6,373 nucleotides of DNA, from the NCBI GenBank assembly GCA_015233285.1, contig JADFYA010000223.1:1-6373 (forward strand), given 5' to 3'. The notes below the pieces were generated by a model. That model saw only the letters and a program-made list of their open reading frames with translations. It ran no database searches and was not told the DNA's origin. The position numbers and the translations under genes were made by a program. Shown here piece by piece: positions 1-5,982 of this stretch. The stretch is from Deltaproteobacteria bacterium (GTDB taxonomy: Bacteria; Desulfobacterota; JADFXK01). Each line of letters opens with the position of its first letter. Within the stretch, counting starts at the first letter, position 1.

Positions 1-1689
1 AAAGTCACCCTGGTGCTTCGTCGCGTCGGACCTGATATCCAACTTCCCGGCTATGGCCGCAGTTGACAGCGTGTTGACGTCTTCAGCCAGGCCATGAATA
101 GCCTGCACGCTTTTCTCGATGGCCCTTGCGATCTTTTCGAAATTGGTTTTGGCCGCGGAGGTGTCTTGGTCGGCTTCCGTCACCTGGAGGGTTACATTAA
201 GATAACCTTTGGCAATCTGACCGAGCACTTCGGTTACCTTAACCACTTCGGCCTCCTGGTATTGATTGACTTTTTCGGCTATCCGGCCGGCCTGCTTAAT
301 GGCGGTCTCGTCCGTCACAAACTCCAGAGCGCCAATGATTTTTCCCTGGCGATCTTTCAATGGAATTCCTGTGTAAGAAATTTCAAGATTATGTGTCCCA
401 GGGTGAGCATCAGTTTCGCCGATGGACTTACGGTTATCCCGCATCGCCATGGCACAGGCACACCTTGGCGTATTGCAATCCGAGGTTTTAAAATGATTAT
501 AACACTTGGTGCCCACTATTTGCTGCTTGGCTAACCCGATCACATCAGCCCCTATTTGGTTAATGTAACGGATTGCGAAATCCGTCCCAAGAATCAACGC
601 TGGAGCCGGCACCACATCAAGGTGCCCAACGAGTGTCGTGATGGTCTCGTTGACCCCGGCCACGATCTTCCGAAAATCACCCTGATGCCTGGACGCGTCG
701 GCCCTGACGTCCAGATTCCCTTCAACCGCCGCAGTCGCCAGTACATCCACATCGTCAACGAGCAAACTCACGGCGTTGATGCATTGATTCAGATTATTCT
801 TTATCTCATTGAAATCACCTTTATATTCATCAGTAATCCGGGGCGGAAAATCTCCTTTGGAAATCCGGTCGACATAATCCGCCGCCATTTTCAGAGGCTG
901 GATGATCGCCTCCAGGATGTCATTGGCGCCGGCCACGAGTCCTCTAAAATCGCGATGAATTATTTCCGGTTGTCCTCGGGTTCCCAACTTGCCCGCAGTC
1001 GCCGCGTCCTTTAAACGGCCGAATTCAACCAGCACGGATTGAATTATTCCATCGACTTTCCGGGAAATAATCAAACCGATCAGCAAAGCCGCTATTGTCC
1101 CTATAATTGACAGCATCAACGTGGCCATGATCAATCGACTAGATTGCATCTTGGACTCTTTATGAAACTCGTCGGCCTGCCGCTTATTCTGGTCTATTAT
1201 ATCATTCAGGAGTTTCTCACTCGCATTGAAAGCGTCTCGGGCTTTACCCGTTGACAAGGCTAAGGCTTCCTCATGTCTCCCATTCTCCTCGGCCTCAAGC
1301 ACCCGGCGGTGCATTTTTCTCCATTCTTCCCAAGATATCTTGAAGGTATTCCATATTTTTTGCTCAGCCGGCGTCCGAGGCAAGGCTTCATAGATTTTCA
1401 AGCCTTCTTCAACGTTCTTCCAGGTCTCCTCAAGCCGCTTTAGTTGATGTGCTTTGTCTGCGCGTAATTCCGGATGGATAATGGTCCGCTCCGCCCGCTG
1501 GATAGCCGTCTTGGCTTCATTGATAATCCCAAGCCCCAAAATGCTGGGCAAACGATCTGAGGCAACCACCTCAAAGTTATCATTGACCATGACCACGGCC
1601 CGCCAACCTAAAGCCCCGACTATTAACAAAAGGACCGCAATCAGGACGAAGCCGCCGGTCACCATTATCTTAATTCTCATGTTTTTCAT
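1..1689 (-). CDS. Methyl-accepting chemotaxis protein with four-helix sensor, HAMP-like repeats and Cys-rich PAS domain (3' end outside window)
   Basis: An open frame of 563 codons runs without a stop to the left edge, so the C-terminus is missing. By residue: TM1 about 12-33; a helical periplasmic region 36-185 of four-helix-bundle MCP sensor type; TM2 about 186-209; then HAMP-like repeats. One repeat type (GKLxxR...DFRxxVxGxN) occurs near 233, 324 and 548. The other ([18 protein letters not shown]) occurs at 273-289. A PAS-like domain at about 352-463 interrupts the repeats and carries C396, C405, C410 and C412. The methylated hairpin that would contact CheA/CheW is expected beyond position 1. 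The start at 1689 is chosen for an AGGA at 1694-1697, four bases upstream; in-frame ATGs at 1707 and 1719 lack such a site. It would act in the inner membrane, passing an envelope signal, and perhaps a cytoplasmic redox or metal signal through the PAS domain, to the chemotaxis kinase. It lies 150 bp downstream of a second MCP and may be co-transcribed with it. MCP identity is firm from the architecture and neighbour; the ligand is unknown. Confidence 0.88.
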   Translation of the reverse strand, partial: MKNMRIKIMVTGGFVLIAVLLLIVGALGWRAVVMVNDNFEVVASDRLPSILGLGIINEAKTAIQRAERTIIHPELRADKAHQLKRLEETWKNVEEGLKIYEALPRTPAEQKIWNTFKISWEEWRKMHRRVLEAEENGRHEEALALSTGKARDAFNASEKLLNDIIDQNKRQADEFHKESKMQSSRLIMATLMLSIIGTIAALLIGLIISRKVDGIIQSVLVEFGRLKDAATAGKLGTRGQPEIIHRDFRGLVAGANDILEAIIQPLKMAADYVDRISKGDFPPRITDEYKGDFNEIKNNLNQCINAVSLLVDDVDVLATAAVEGNLDVRADASRHQGDFRKIVAGVNETITTLVGHLDVVPAPALILGTDFAIRYINQIGADVIGLAKQQIVGTKCYNHFKTSDCNTPRCACAMAMRDNRKSIGETDAHPGTHNLEISYTGIPLKDRQGKIIGALEFVTDETAIKQAGRIAEKVNQYQEAEVVKVTEVLGQIAKGYLNVTLQVTEADQDTSAAKTNFEKIARAIEKSVQAIHGLAEDVNTLSTAAIAGKLDIRSDATKHQGDF

Positions 1690-1839
1690 AACATCCTGAC
1701 CTTTCATTGTTGTTGACATTGATTCGGCCCTAACTTGGCGCTGTCGGTTGCTCGTTGTTCCACCCAATAACGGCAACCGGCGGCGGGCTTTTTAAAACGC
1801 CAATCATGACCGGATTGAATCTAGCCGGCGGCCGGCGGT
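1690..1839. other. Intergenic gap between the two MCP genes, with small palindromes
   Basis: This 150-bp gap separates the tandem minus-strand MCP genes. It holds a GC-rich hairpin at 1824-1836 (GCCGG/CCGGC around CGG), just past the stop of the upstream gene, and a 16-bp palindrome at 1786-1801 centred on TTTTAAAA with one mismatched pair. Neither has the T-run of a factor-independent terminator on the minus strand. The motif CCGGCGGC occurs at 1777 and 1825. I see no convincing promoter, so read-through from the upstream gene is plausible. Confidence 0.5.
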
Positions 1840-3951
1840 CTAATAGCGTTCAAACTCATCTTCATTAGAGTCAGTCATCTGTAATGCTATTCCTTTTTTC
1901 TCAGCTCCGGCGGATGACCGCCTGGTCGAAGCGGCTCCTTTCTTAGAAAATCTATGCGGGAGCATTCCGGAGTGGGGGGTTTTACTCGAATCTGCCGTAA
2001 TCATTCCGCGTCCCGACTTTGACCGGGGCCGCGGTGAATTTTGCCCATCCGGCTGGTGCTCCAATCTAAAAAAAGCGATTATTTCTTTAAGTTGCTCCGA
2101 TTGAGCGGACAACTGCTCGCTGGCGGAAGCCATCTCCTCCGAGGCACTGGCATTTTGTTGCACCACCTGGTCAAGTTGCTGGACGGCTTTCGAAACCTGT
2201 TGGATACCATCGGCCTGCTCATTGCTTGACGAGCTAATTTCTTGAACCAATTCAGAAGTTTTCTGGATATCAGGGATGATGGTTTCGATCAACCGGCCGG
2301 CGTGCTCGGCCACTTCCACACTGGTGGTCGACAGGCTGCTGATTTCTTTGGCCGCATTCTGACTCCGTTCAGCCAATTTACGCACTTCCGCCGCAACCAC
2401 AGCGAAACCTTTGCCGTGTTCTCCGGCCCGGGCCGCTTCGATGGCCGCATTGAGCGCCAACATATTTGTCTGACGAGCAATTTCCTCGATAATGCCAATC
2501 TTTTCAGCAATACTTCGCATCGCCTTAACGGTCTCCGCCACAGACCGGCCGCCTTCTTGAGTGTCGGTGGCCACTCTCGACGCGATGGCCGCGGTTTGCT
2601 TAGCATTGTCGGCGTTTTGAGTGACGGTGCTGCTCATTTCTTCCATCGAACTGGACACCTCTTCGACGCTGGCGGCTTGCTCGGAGGCTCCTTGGGACAT
2701 TTCGGTGGCCGTGGAGCTAATCTCTTGACTCCCTGAGGCCACCTGGTCCGTGACGGTTTGAACGTTGGCGACGACCTCTCTCAGGTCTTTGACCATCTTG
2801 TCTAAGGCGATCATCAAGGCGTCATTTGTGGACCTTGCCTCCACCTTGACCATCAGATTTCCAGACGCGATTTCCTGGGCCAGTTTGGCCACCTCATTCA
2901 TGGCGTCGATGAGTAAATTCAAATTCTTCTTAATTTCGTTAAAATCACCTCGATATTCATCAGTAATCCTGGAAGGGACATCCCCTTTGCTGATTCGGTC
3001 CACATACTCGGCCGCCACGTTCAAAGGACCGATCACCGCATCCAGGGTGTCGTTCACTCCTTGGACGATATCCCGGAAGGCGCCCGAGTGCTTGGAAGCA
3101 TCGGCCCTGGTCGCCAGTTTGCCGGCTACGGCGGCCTGGGACAACATCCCCACGTCGGCCACCAACTGGTTGAGTGTTTGAATCATTATGGTGAACGACA
3201 GAAGCAGCATGCCTATTTCATCTTTGGTGCCGGCTTCCAACTTGACGTTCGTATCCCCGCCGGCCAGTTTCTCTGCCGCTTCAGACAGACTCCTGATCGG
3301 CCGGCTGATAATCTGGGCCAGAAAAAAACCAAGCACAACGGCCAGAACCACGCCGCCCCCGGCCATGCCGGTGGTCAGATTTTGGGCGGTAGAGGCCCTA
3401 ACCTCGTTTTCTTCAGCCCTGGACTTGGCTACGTTTATCTTCATTTCAAGCAGCTTTTGGGTTGATTCCTGTACCGCTCTGGCCACTGGAGCAGCCTCGC
3501 CCATTAACAGATTAAGGGCCTCTTCTTTTTTATTTTCCAGGGCCAGGGCGATCACTTTCTCTCGCATGGGGAGATATTTCTCCATCGCTGCTCTCAGATG
3601 CTGAAATTCCTTGCGCACTTCTTCGCGCTGGATGGACTTCTCAAACTTTACCAGGCCCTCGTCGACGGCCTTGTCATGTTCTTTAATTCTAGTAATAATG
3701 TCTTTAAGTTGATCCACATTTTTGATCAGGATTATTTCTCTTAAGTTGGCCCGAACCCGCTGATACCGGACGGCCACTTCCGAGATCTCGCCTAATGGTT
3801 TGGTATCATGTTCATACATGGCTTTGCCGGCTTCTTCGATCTTGTGGACGTTTATGATGCCGACATAACCGATGAGTCCGGCGATCAAAGCCACCAGCAT
3901 GAAACTGGACAGAAGCTTTGTTCTGATATTCAAGTTATAGAACCAGTTCAT
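1840..3951 (-). CDS. Methyl-accepting chemotaxis protein, complete, with poly-HAMP region and CheR-docking tail
   Basis: A 703-residue chemoreceptor; residue numbers here count from the in-frame ATG at 3957 (705 aa). TM1 is about 14-37, a helical periplasmic four-helix-bundle type sensor 38-190, TM2 about 195-217, and a HAMP domain starting at S218-R-P about 218-268. HAMP-like repeats follow to about 395 ([12 protein letters not shown] near 279, [18 protein letters not shown] at 318-335). The cytoplasmic signalling hairpin is about 395-630, with the conserved tip around [20 protein letters not shown] (491-510). Candidate methylation sites matching the consensus have their Glu pairs at 432-433, 439-440 and 607-608. 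A basic, Ser/Gly-rich tail ends in EFERY, which fits the CheR/CheB-docking pentapeptide pattern. The ATG at 3951 is preferred because AGGGGGGG (3958-3965) sits six bases upstream, whereas it directly abuts the ATG at 3957. The gene is preceded by a sigma-54 type promoter. It would report a periplasmic signal to CheA through CheW; the ligand is not predictable. Confidence 0.97.
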   Translation of the reverse strand: MNWFYNLNIRTKLLSSFMLVALIAGLIGYVGIINVHKIEEAGKAMYEHDTKPLGEISEVAVRYQRVRANLREIILIKNVDQLKDIITRIKEHDKAVDEGLVKFEKSIQREEVRKEFQHLRAAMEKYLPMREKVIALALENKKEEALNLLMGEAAPVARAVQESTQKLLEMKINVAKSRAEENEVRASTAQNLTTGMAGGGVVLAVVLGFFLAQIISRPIRSLSEAAEKLAGGDTNVKLEAGTKDEIGMLLLSFTIMIQTLNQLVADVGMLSQAAVAGKLATRADASKHSGAFRDIVQGVNDTLDAVIGPLNVAAEYVDRISKGDVPSRITDEYRGDFNEIKKNLNLLIDAMNEVAKLAQEIASGNLMVKVEARSTNDALMIALDKMVKDLREVVANVQTVTDQVASGSQEISSTATEMSQGASEQAASVEEVSSSMEEMSSTVTQNADNAKQTAAIASRVATDTQEGGRSVAETVKAMRSIAEKIGIIEEIARQTNMLALNAAIEAARAGEHGKGFAVVAAEVRKLAERSQNAAKEISSLSTTSVEVAEHAGRLIETIIPDIQKTSELVQEISSSSNEQADGIQQVSKAVQQLDQVVQQNASASEEMASASEQLSAQSEQLKEIIAFFRLEHQPDGQNSPRPRSKSGRGMITADSSKTPHSGMLPHRFSKKGAASTRRSSAGAEKKGIALQMTDSNEDEFERY

Positions 3952-4028
3952 TGCCATCCCCCCCTATATCTATATGATTGACGGATAATTTCTTTCCAAC
4001 CAGGGCACCTCATGCAACGTTGGGTTCA

Positions 4029-4053
4029 GGCTGGCTTATAGTGCTCCCCAGCC
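4029..4053 (-). other. Hairpin in the leader of the complete MCP mRNA
   Basis: GGCTGG and CCAGCC form a six-bp perfect stem around a 13-nt loop, inside the roughly 150-nt untranslated leader predicted from the sigma-54 promoter. No T-run follows it, so it is not a terminator. A role in mRNA stability or translation is only a possibility. A small palindrome, CAACGTTG, lies next to it at 4015-4022. Confidence 0.3.
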
Positions 4054-4108
4054 TTTGAAAGATGAGCTTTTCTTGTTCCGTCCCGACTAGGTATAGTTCC
4101 GTTATTTA

Positions 4109-4125
4109 AAGCAACATTTATGCCA
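4109..4125 (-). promoter_or_regulatory. Sigma-54 (RpoN) type promoter for the MCP genes
   Basis: Read on the minus strand the site is TGGCATAAATGTTGCTT. It has the invariant GG (-24) and GC (-12) exactly 12 bases apart and agrees with TGGCAC(G/A)-N4-TTGC(A/T) except for T in place of C at the sixth base. Transcription would start near 4099, leaving a leader of about 148 nt before the ATG at 3951. This class of promoter needs an enhancer-binding activator, so expression is probably tied to a regulatory cascade such as that of flagellar assembly. Confidence 0.7.
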
Positions 4126-4147
4126 TACCGCGCCCACGGGATAACTA

Positions 4148-4170
4148 TTTAATTATACATAATAATTAAA
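4148..4170. repeat. AT-rich inverted repeat upstream of the sigma-54 promoter
   Basis: TTTAATTAT and ATAATTAAA are perfect nine-bp inverted arms separated by ACATA. The centre lies about 60 bp upstream of the predicted MCP transcription start, in the interval where bending proteins such as IHF, or activators, usually bind at sigma-54 promoters. The sequence shows the symmetry only; the binder is unknown. Confidence 0.45.
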
Positions 4171-4247
4171 CCATAGCCCCATGGAATAGCTTGTTGCTTT
4201 TCCTTGTCCGCCCTTGAGCTGTGTCGCAGGCTCAAAGTCATTCATAA

Positions 4248-4282
4248 AATTTGCTAACTAACTGGTATGTTGGTTACAAATT
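4248..4282. repeat. 35-nt near-palindrome (14-pair stem, 6-nt loop)
   Basis: The left arm 4248-4262 and right arm 4269-4282 pair along 14 positions around the loop TGGTAT, with one bulged C at 4254 and one T/G pair (4259/4272) that is a wobble only in a plus-strand RNA. No T-run follows. It lies about 150-180 bp upstream of the predicted MCP transcription start, a typical distance for a sigma-54 activator site, so an operator or enhancer is one reading. A relic of a mobile element is another. Confidence 0.5.
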
Positions 4283-4384
4283 AACGATGGCACCGGGGGT
4301 GGCTTGAAGGGTGATTCAACGCTTGCAAAATAAACCAAACCAATGTCCAATTCACTTAAACGATTGATAATAAATAAATTAGCC

Positions 4385-4681
4385 TCAAAATAAAACGCCG
4401 GTATCCCGGTGAAGGAGAATGATCACAAAAGTGAACACCGTGTTCAATAAAGTGAACCAACTAATGCTGCCAGTCTTAGGACAGTCTCGAATGGCTGCCT
4501 CGCAGAACGGGCTGCCGCAACCAGTTGGGCTTGGGTTTTCTGGAATGATGTATCTATCCCTGTGAATCTCGCACTGGAGGTCTTCAAGGTACTCCCGGAG
4601 ATGCTCGACGACCTGATTCCGGGTAGTCTCGGACAACGCTTCCATCATGCGAACTATGTTGGAAATAGCTGTGACCGGCAT
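4385..4681 (-). pseudogene. Frameshifted remnant of a small antitoxin-like gene
   Basis: From ATG 4681 the frame begins MPVTAISNIVRMMEALSE and continues through VVEHLREYLEDLQ. This resembles the N-terminus of a family of roughly 75-residue antitoxin-like proteins common in cyanobacteria and some Proteobacteria (recalled, not searched). The family usually goes on with a stretch like SFQKTQxQLVAAARRAKQ. Here SFQKTQAQLVAAARSARQ appears in the next frame, from 4551 onward, as if one extra base sits near 4552. That second frame ends at TGA 4446-4444 without the usual acidic, Gly-rich C-terminus. The original frame instead runs through unrelated Cys-rich sequence and an artificial hydrophobic stretch to 4385. 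The translation start is intact: AGGA at 4689-4692 lies seven bases before the ATG, so the upstream TTG at 4687 is not needed. No toxin gene is seen next to it. The frame switch is clear; the family name is moderately sure. Confidence 0.55.
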
Positions 4682-4777
4682 GATCAAATCCTTTTGACCT
4701 GAGTATCGTCATCTTCCCCGGAAATTTTTGTCGCTGCTTCATTCTCCATTCTTCAAGTCGACTCCATTTTTAAATTT

Positions 4778-4806
4778 ATCTTATCACACCTGCCGGGCCG
4801 ATTCAA
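4778..4806 (-). promoter_or_regulatory. Possible sigma-70 type promoter for the antitoxin-like remnant
   Basis: On the minus strand TTGAAT (4806-4801) and TAAGAT (4783-4778) are separated by 17 bases. Each hexamer matches its consensus at four of six positions. The start codon of the remnant is about 97 bp downstream. This is a weak match that could arise by chance. Confidence 0.22.
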
Positions 4807-4966
4807 GAGCCGCTGCATTCTGACCTTTTATGTTGCGGGCCACTGCGGGCTAGACGAAAACGATCATGAGCCCTCCGTCCTCCAACGGATCCAGGCGATG
4901 ACAAAAATTTGACACCGTGAAGGGAGAGAACTGCCCGGCGTCGGCTTGTTTGTTGAGACCCCGCCG

Positions 4967-5156
4967 CAGGGTGGCGCTTCGCTAACCCTGAGCTATATTG
5001 TGTAACCCCTACACGGTATTAGGATGGCGGCCCAACCTAAGGCGCATTGAGCCCCGGCAATGGACCTTCAAGAAAAACCATCAGGTTCCGAATAGCAGGA
5101 CCCCTTTCCCAGAAGGGGAAAACATTCTATCTCAGGGTCGGCGAAGCACCAGCCTG
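4967..5156. repeat. Inverted-repeat (REP/BIME- or MITE-like) element
   Basis: The arm at 4967-4992 and the arm at 5131-5156 are inverted copies of 26 bases with about five mismatches. The shared core reads GCTTCGC and ACCCTGAG. Weaker similarity continues inward to a matching CCCCT (5006-5010 against 5114-5118). The left arm alone folds, AGGGT pairing with ACCCT around a GCG-CTT-CGC tip, as REP palindromes do. The roughly 140-bp interior holds a hairpin CCCCTT/AAGGGG (5101-5118) and a stem CATTG/CAATG (5045-5062). No transposase gene or obvious target-site duplication is visible. It could be a non-autonomous mobile element, a pair of REP units, or a structured RNA closed by a long terminal helix. 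It ends about 60 bp before the sigma-54 promoter. Confidence 0.5.
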
Positions 5157-5161
5157 GGTAT

Positions 5162-5176
5162 ATATATTAAATATAT
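5162..5176. repeat. AT-only palindrome upstream of the lipoprotein promoter
   Basis: ATATATT and AATATAT are perfect inverted arms around a single A. The centre lies about 75 bp upstream of the predicted transcription start of the lipoprotein operon. Its place and composition resemble the AT-rich inverted repeat at 4148-4170, so a DNA-bending or activator site is possible. Confidence 0.35.
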
Positions 5177-5217
5177 GCAGCCAGTTAGTCAATCACCGGG
5201 CGACCTGTCTCCGCAAT

Positions 5218-5233
5218 GGGCACGATAATTGCA
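5218..5233 (+). promoter_or_regulatory. Sigma-54 (RpoN) type promoter for the lipoprotein operon
   Basis: The site reads GGGCACGATAATTGCA. Against TGGCACG-N4-TTGCA only the first base differs, and the GG (5219-5220) and GC (5231-5232) pairs are exactly 12 bases apart. The predicted transcription start near 5244 gives a 76-nt leader before the GTG at 5320. It is the better of the two sigma-54 sites in the window and implies activator-dependent expression of the downstream genes. Confidence 0.8.
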
Positions 5234-5319
5234 TCACCCCTCACCAAACGATTCAGTCATTTTTTCTCTACGTATTTGTTATTATATTTACCATAGAATC
5301 AGTATGAGGAGGTTTCAAC

Positions 5320-5511
5320 GTGTCTCGCCGTCATTTTTTCCTGGTAATATCCCTGGCTATGTTGGTTCTAATGCTGGCCTTGACTGGAGGATGCATTCAG
5401 ACCGAAACGGAAGCTTCAGATAAAACGGTCACCCGCCGGGACGTCGATAAAGGACATGTCCCAGACGGCGCTTCCAGCGTAAAATTCTTCCGTCCTGTAT
5501 CCACTAAATAG
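5320..5511 (+). CDS. Small lipoprotein, truncated paralogue of the next gene
   Basis: A 63-residue protein with Arg residues at its N-terminus, a hydrophobic segment (about 6-22) and a lipobox-like LALTGGC with lipidated Cys25. The -3 position is Thr, which is less usual. Residue 26 is not Asp, which fits outer-membrane sorting. It starts at GTG 5320, seven bases after a perfect AGGAGG (5307-5312). Residues 1-53 align without gaps to the next protein with 22 identities, including Cys25, VTxR (37-40) and KGHxP (44-48). The copy then stops after about ten unrelated residues, so the LPP20 domain is missing. The strong ribosome binding site and promoter argue that it is still expressed. It may be a degenerate duplicate, or a short lipopeptide with its own role. 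No function is recognised. Confidence 0.75.
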   Translation: MSRRHFFLVISLAMLVLMLALTGGCIQTETEASDKTVTRRDVDKGHVPDGASSVKFFRPVSTK

Positions 5512-5547
5512 CCACTTTTATAAAATTACACTTGAGGAGGTTTGACC

Positions 5548-5982
5548 ATGTCCCGCCATTCATTCATCATGATTTTATGTCTGGCTATATTGACCTCAAT
5601 CTTAGCCCTGGCCGGGGGGTGCACCATCGTCAGGCAGGGAAATCCCGAGGAAATGGTTACATTCCGGGCCACGGGTAAGGGGCATCCGCCGGCTGACGCC
5701 ACCAGTGAAGCCGAAGCCAAGCTAATGGCCGAACGGGCCGCCATCGCCGACGGCTACCGCCAATTGGCCGAACGGATTAAAGGCATGTTGGTTCAAAGCT
5801 ATACCACCCTTAACCGCCAATCCGTCAGTCATGATGTCATTAGAATTGAAACCGAAGCTTATCTAAGACATGCCGAAGTCATGGCCATCCGGCATAATGC
5901 CGACCGGATCGTGGAAGCCGATGTTAAGGTGTCTTTCCAACCCAGTTCCGGCCTGGTTATTGGACCGATCACGGCCTATTAA
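5548..5982 (+). CDS. LPP20/FlgP-like outer-membrane lipoprotein
   Basis: A 144-residue lipoprotein. The signal peptide ends in LALAGGC with lipidated Cys25 and Thr at +2. The mature part carries a conserved block from about residue 42: TGKGHPP, then a helical AEAKLMAERAAIADGYRQLAERI segment (written here across positions 56-78), then a region ending in a beta-like VEADVKVSF. This pattern is typical of LPP20-family proteins, which include Helicobacter Lpp20 and the flagellar-motility lipoprotein FlgP of Campylobacter and Vibrio. The start is ATG 5548 because AGGAGG (5535-5540) is seven bases upstream; the TTG at 5542 would be too close. It follows the small paralogue by 36 bp in the same sigma-54 unit. 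A role near the flagellar basal disk or envelope is inferred; LPP20 proteins also occur outside motility loci, so no gene symbol is given. Confidence 0.8.
   Translation: MSRHSFIMILCLAILTSILALAGGCTIVRQGNPEEMVTFRATGKGHPPADATSEAEAKLMAERAAIADGYRQLAERIKGMLVQSYTTLNRQSVSHDVIRIETEAYLRHAEVMAIRHNADRIVEADVKVSFQPSSGLVIGPITAY

Larger units (their letters stand above)
3952..4384. other. Non-coding region upstream of the complete MCP gene
   Basis: About 430 bp without a credible gene on either strand. It holds the MCP leader and ribosome binding site, a leader hairpin, a sigma-54 promoter, an AT-rich inverted repeat and a 35-nt near-palindrome, each listed separately. The part from about 4240 to 4384 is AT-rich. 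I looked for a toxin gene following the antitoxin-like remnant in the minus direction and found none. Confidence 0.6.
4682..5319. other. Long non-coding region between the antitoxin-like remnant and the lipoprotein operon
   Basis: About 640 bp with no credible gene. It contains a weak sigma-70 type promoter for the minus strand, an inverted-repeat element, an AT-rich palindrome, a sigma-54 promoter and the leader of the lipoprotein operon, all listed separately. Short plus-strand frames over 4998-5307 lack ribosome binding sites and familiar sequence and overlap the repeat element. Positions 4807-4960 show only a small hairpin (TCCGT/ACGGA, 4873-4888) and a direct repeat of TGCGGGC near 4835-4850. 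Confidence 0.55.

Noticed and set aside
1780..1810. Second sigma-54 site before the left MCP (TGGCG...AAGC on the minus strand)
   Set aside because: The GG-GC spacing is 13 rather than 12 bases and the TTGC box is missing.
1770..1839. Terminator between the two MCP genes
   Set aside because: The GC-rich hairpin at 1824-1836 has no T-run on the minus strand, and the T-run at 1789-1793 has no complementary GC stem before it on the plus strand.
2289..2606. A 105-codon minus-strand frame inside the complete MCP
   Set aside because: It is a shifted frame over the conserved signalling hairpin, rich in Arg, Pro and Trp as expected for an out-of-frame reading.
94..3604. Several plus-strand frames of 60-160 codons across the MCP genes
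   Set aside because: They are antisense shadows of the strongly supported minus-strand chemoreceptors.
3952..3957. ATG at 3957 as start of the complete MCP
   Set aside because: The G-run ribosome binding site directly abuts this ATG; it is properly spaced for the second ATG at 3951, giving the [14 protein letters not shown] start common in such receptors.
5040..5125. Resemblance to signal recognition particle RNA (ATCAGGTTCCGAATAGCAG)
   Set aside because: The GGAA tetraloop and the AGGTCCGGAAGGAAGCAG core are not present, and the flanking sequence does not form the expected long hairpin. The likeness is probably chance.
4660..5300. Riboswitch in the long intergenic region
   Set aside because: I looked for conserved cores of common classes (TPP, cobalamin, cyclic di-GMP) on both strands and found none.
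4998..5423. Overlapping plus-strand open frames of 64-86 codons
   Set aside because: They overlap one another in different frames, lack ribosome binding sites, have no recognisable sequence and cover the inverted-repeat element, the sigma-54 promoter and the start of the real lipoprotein gene.
5542..5547. TTG at 5542 as start of the LPP20-like gene
   Set aside because: It is one base from AGGAGG; the ATG at 5548 has the same 7-base spacing as the paralogous gene upstream.
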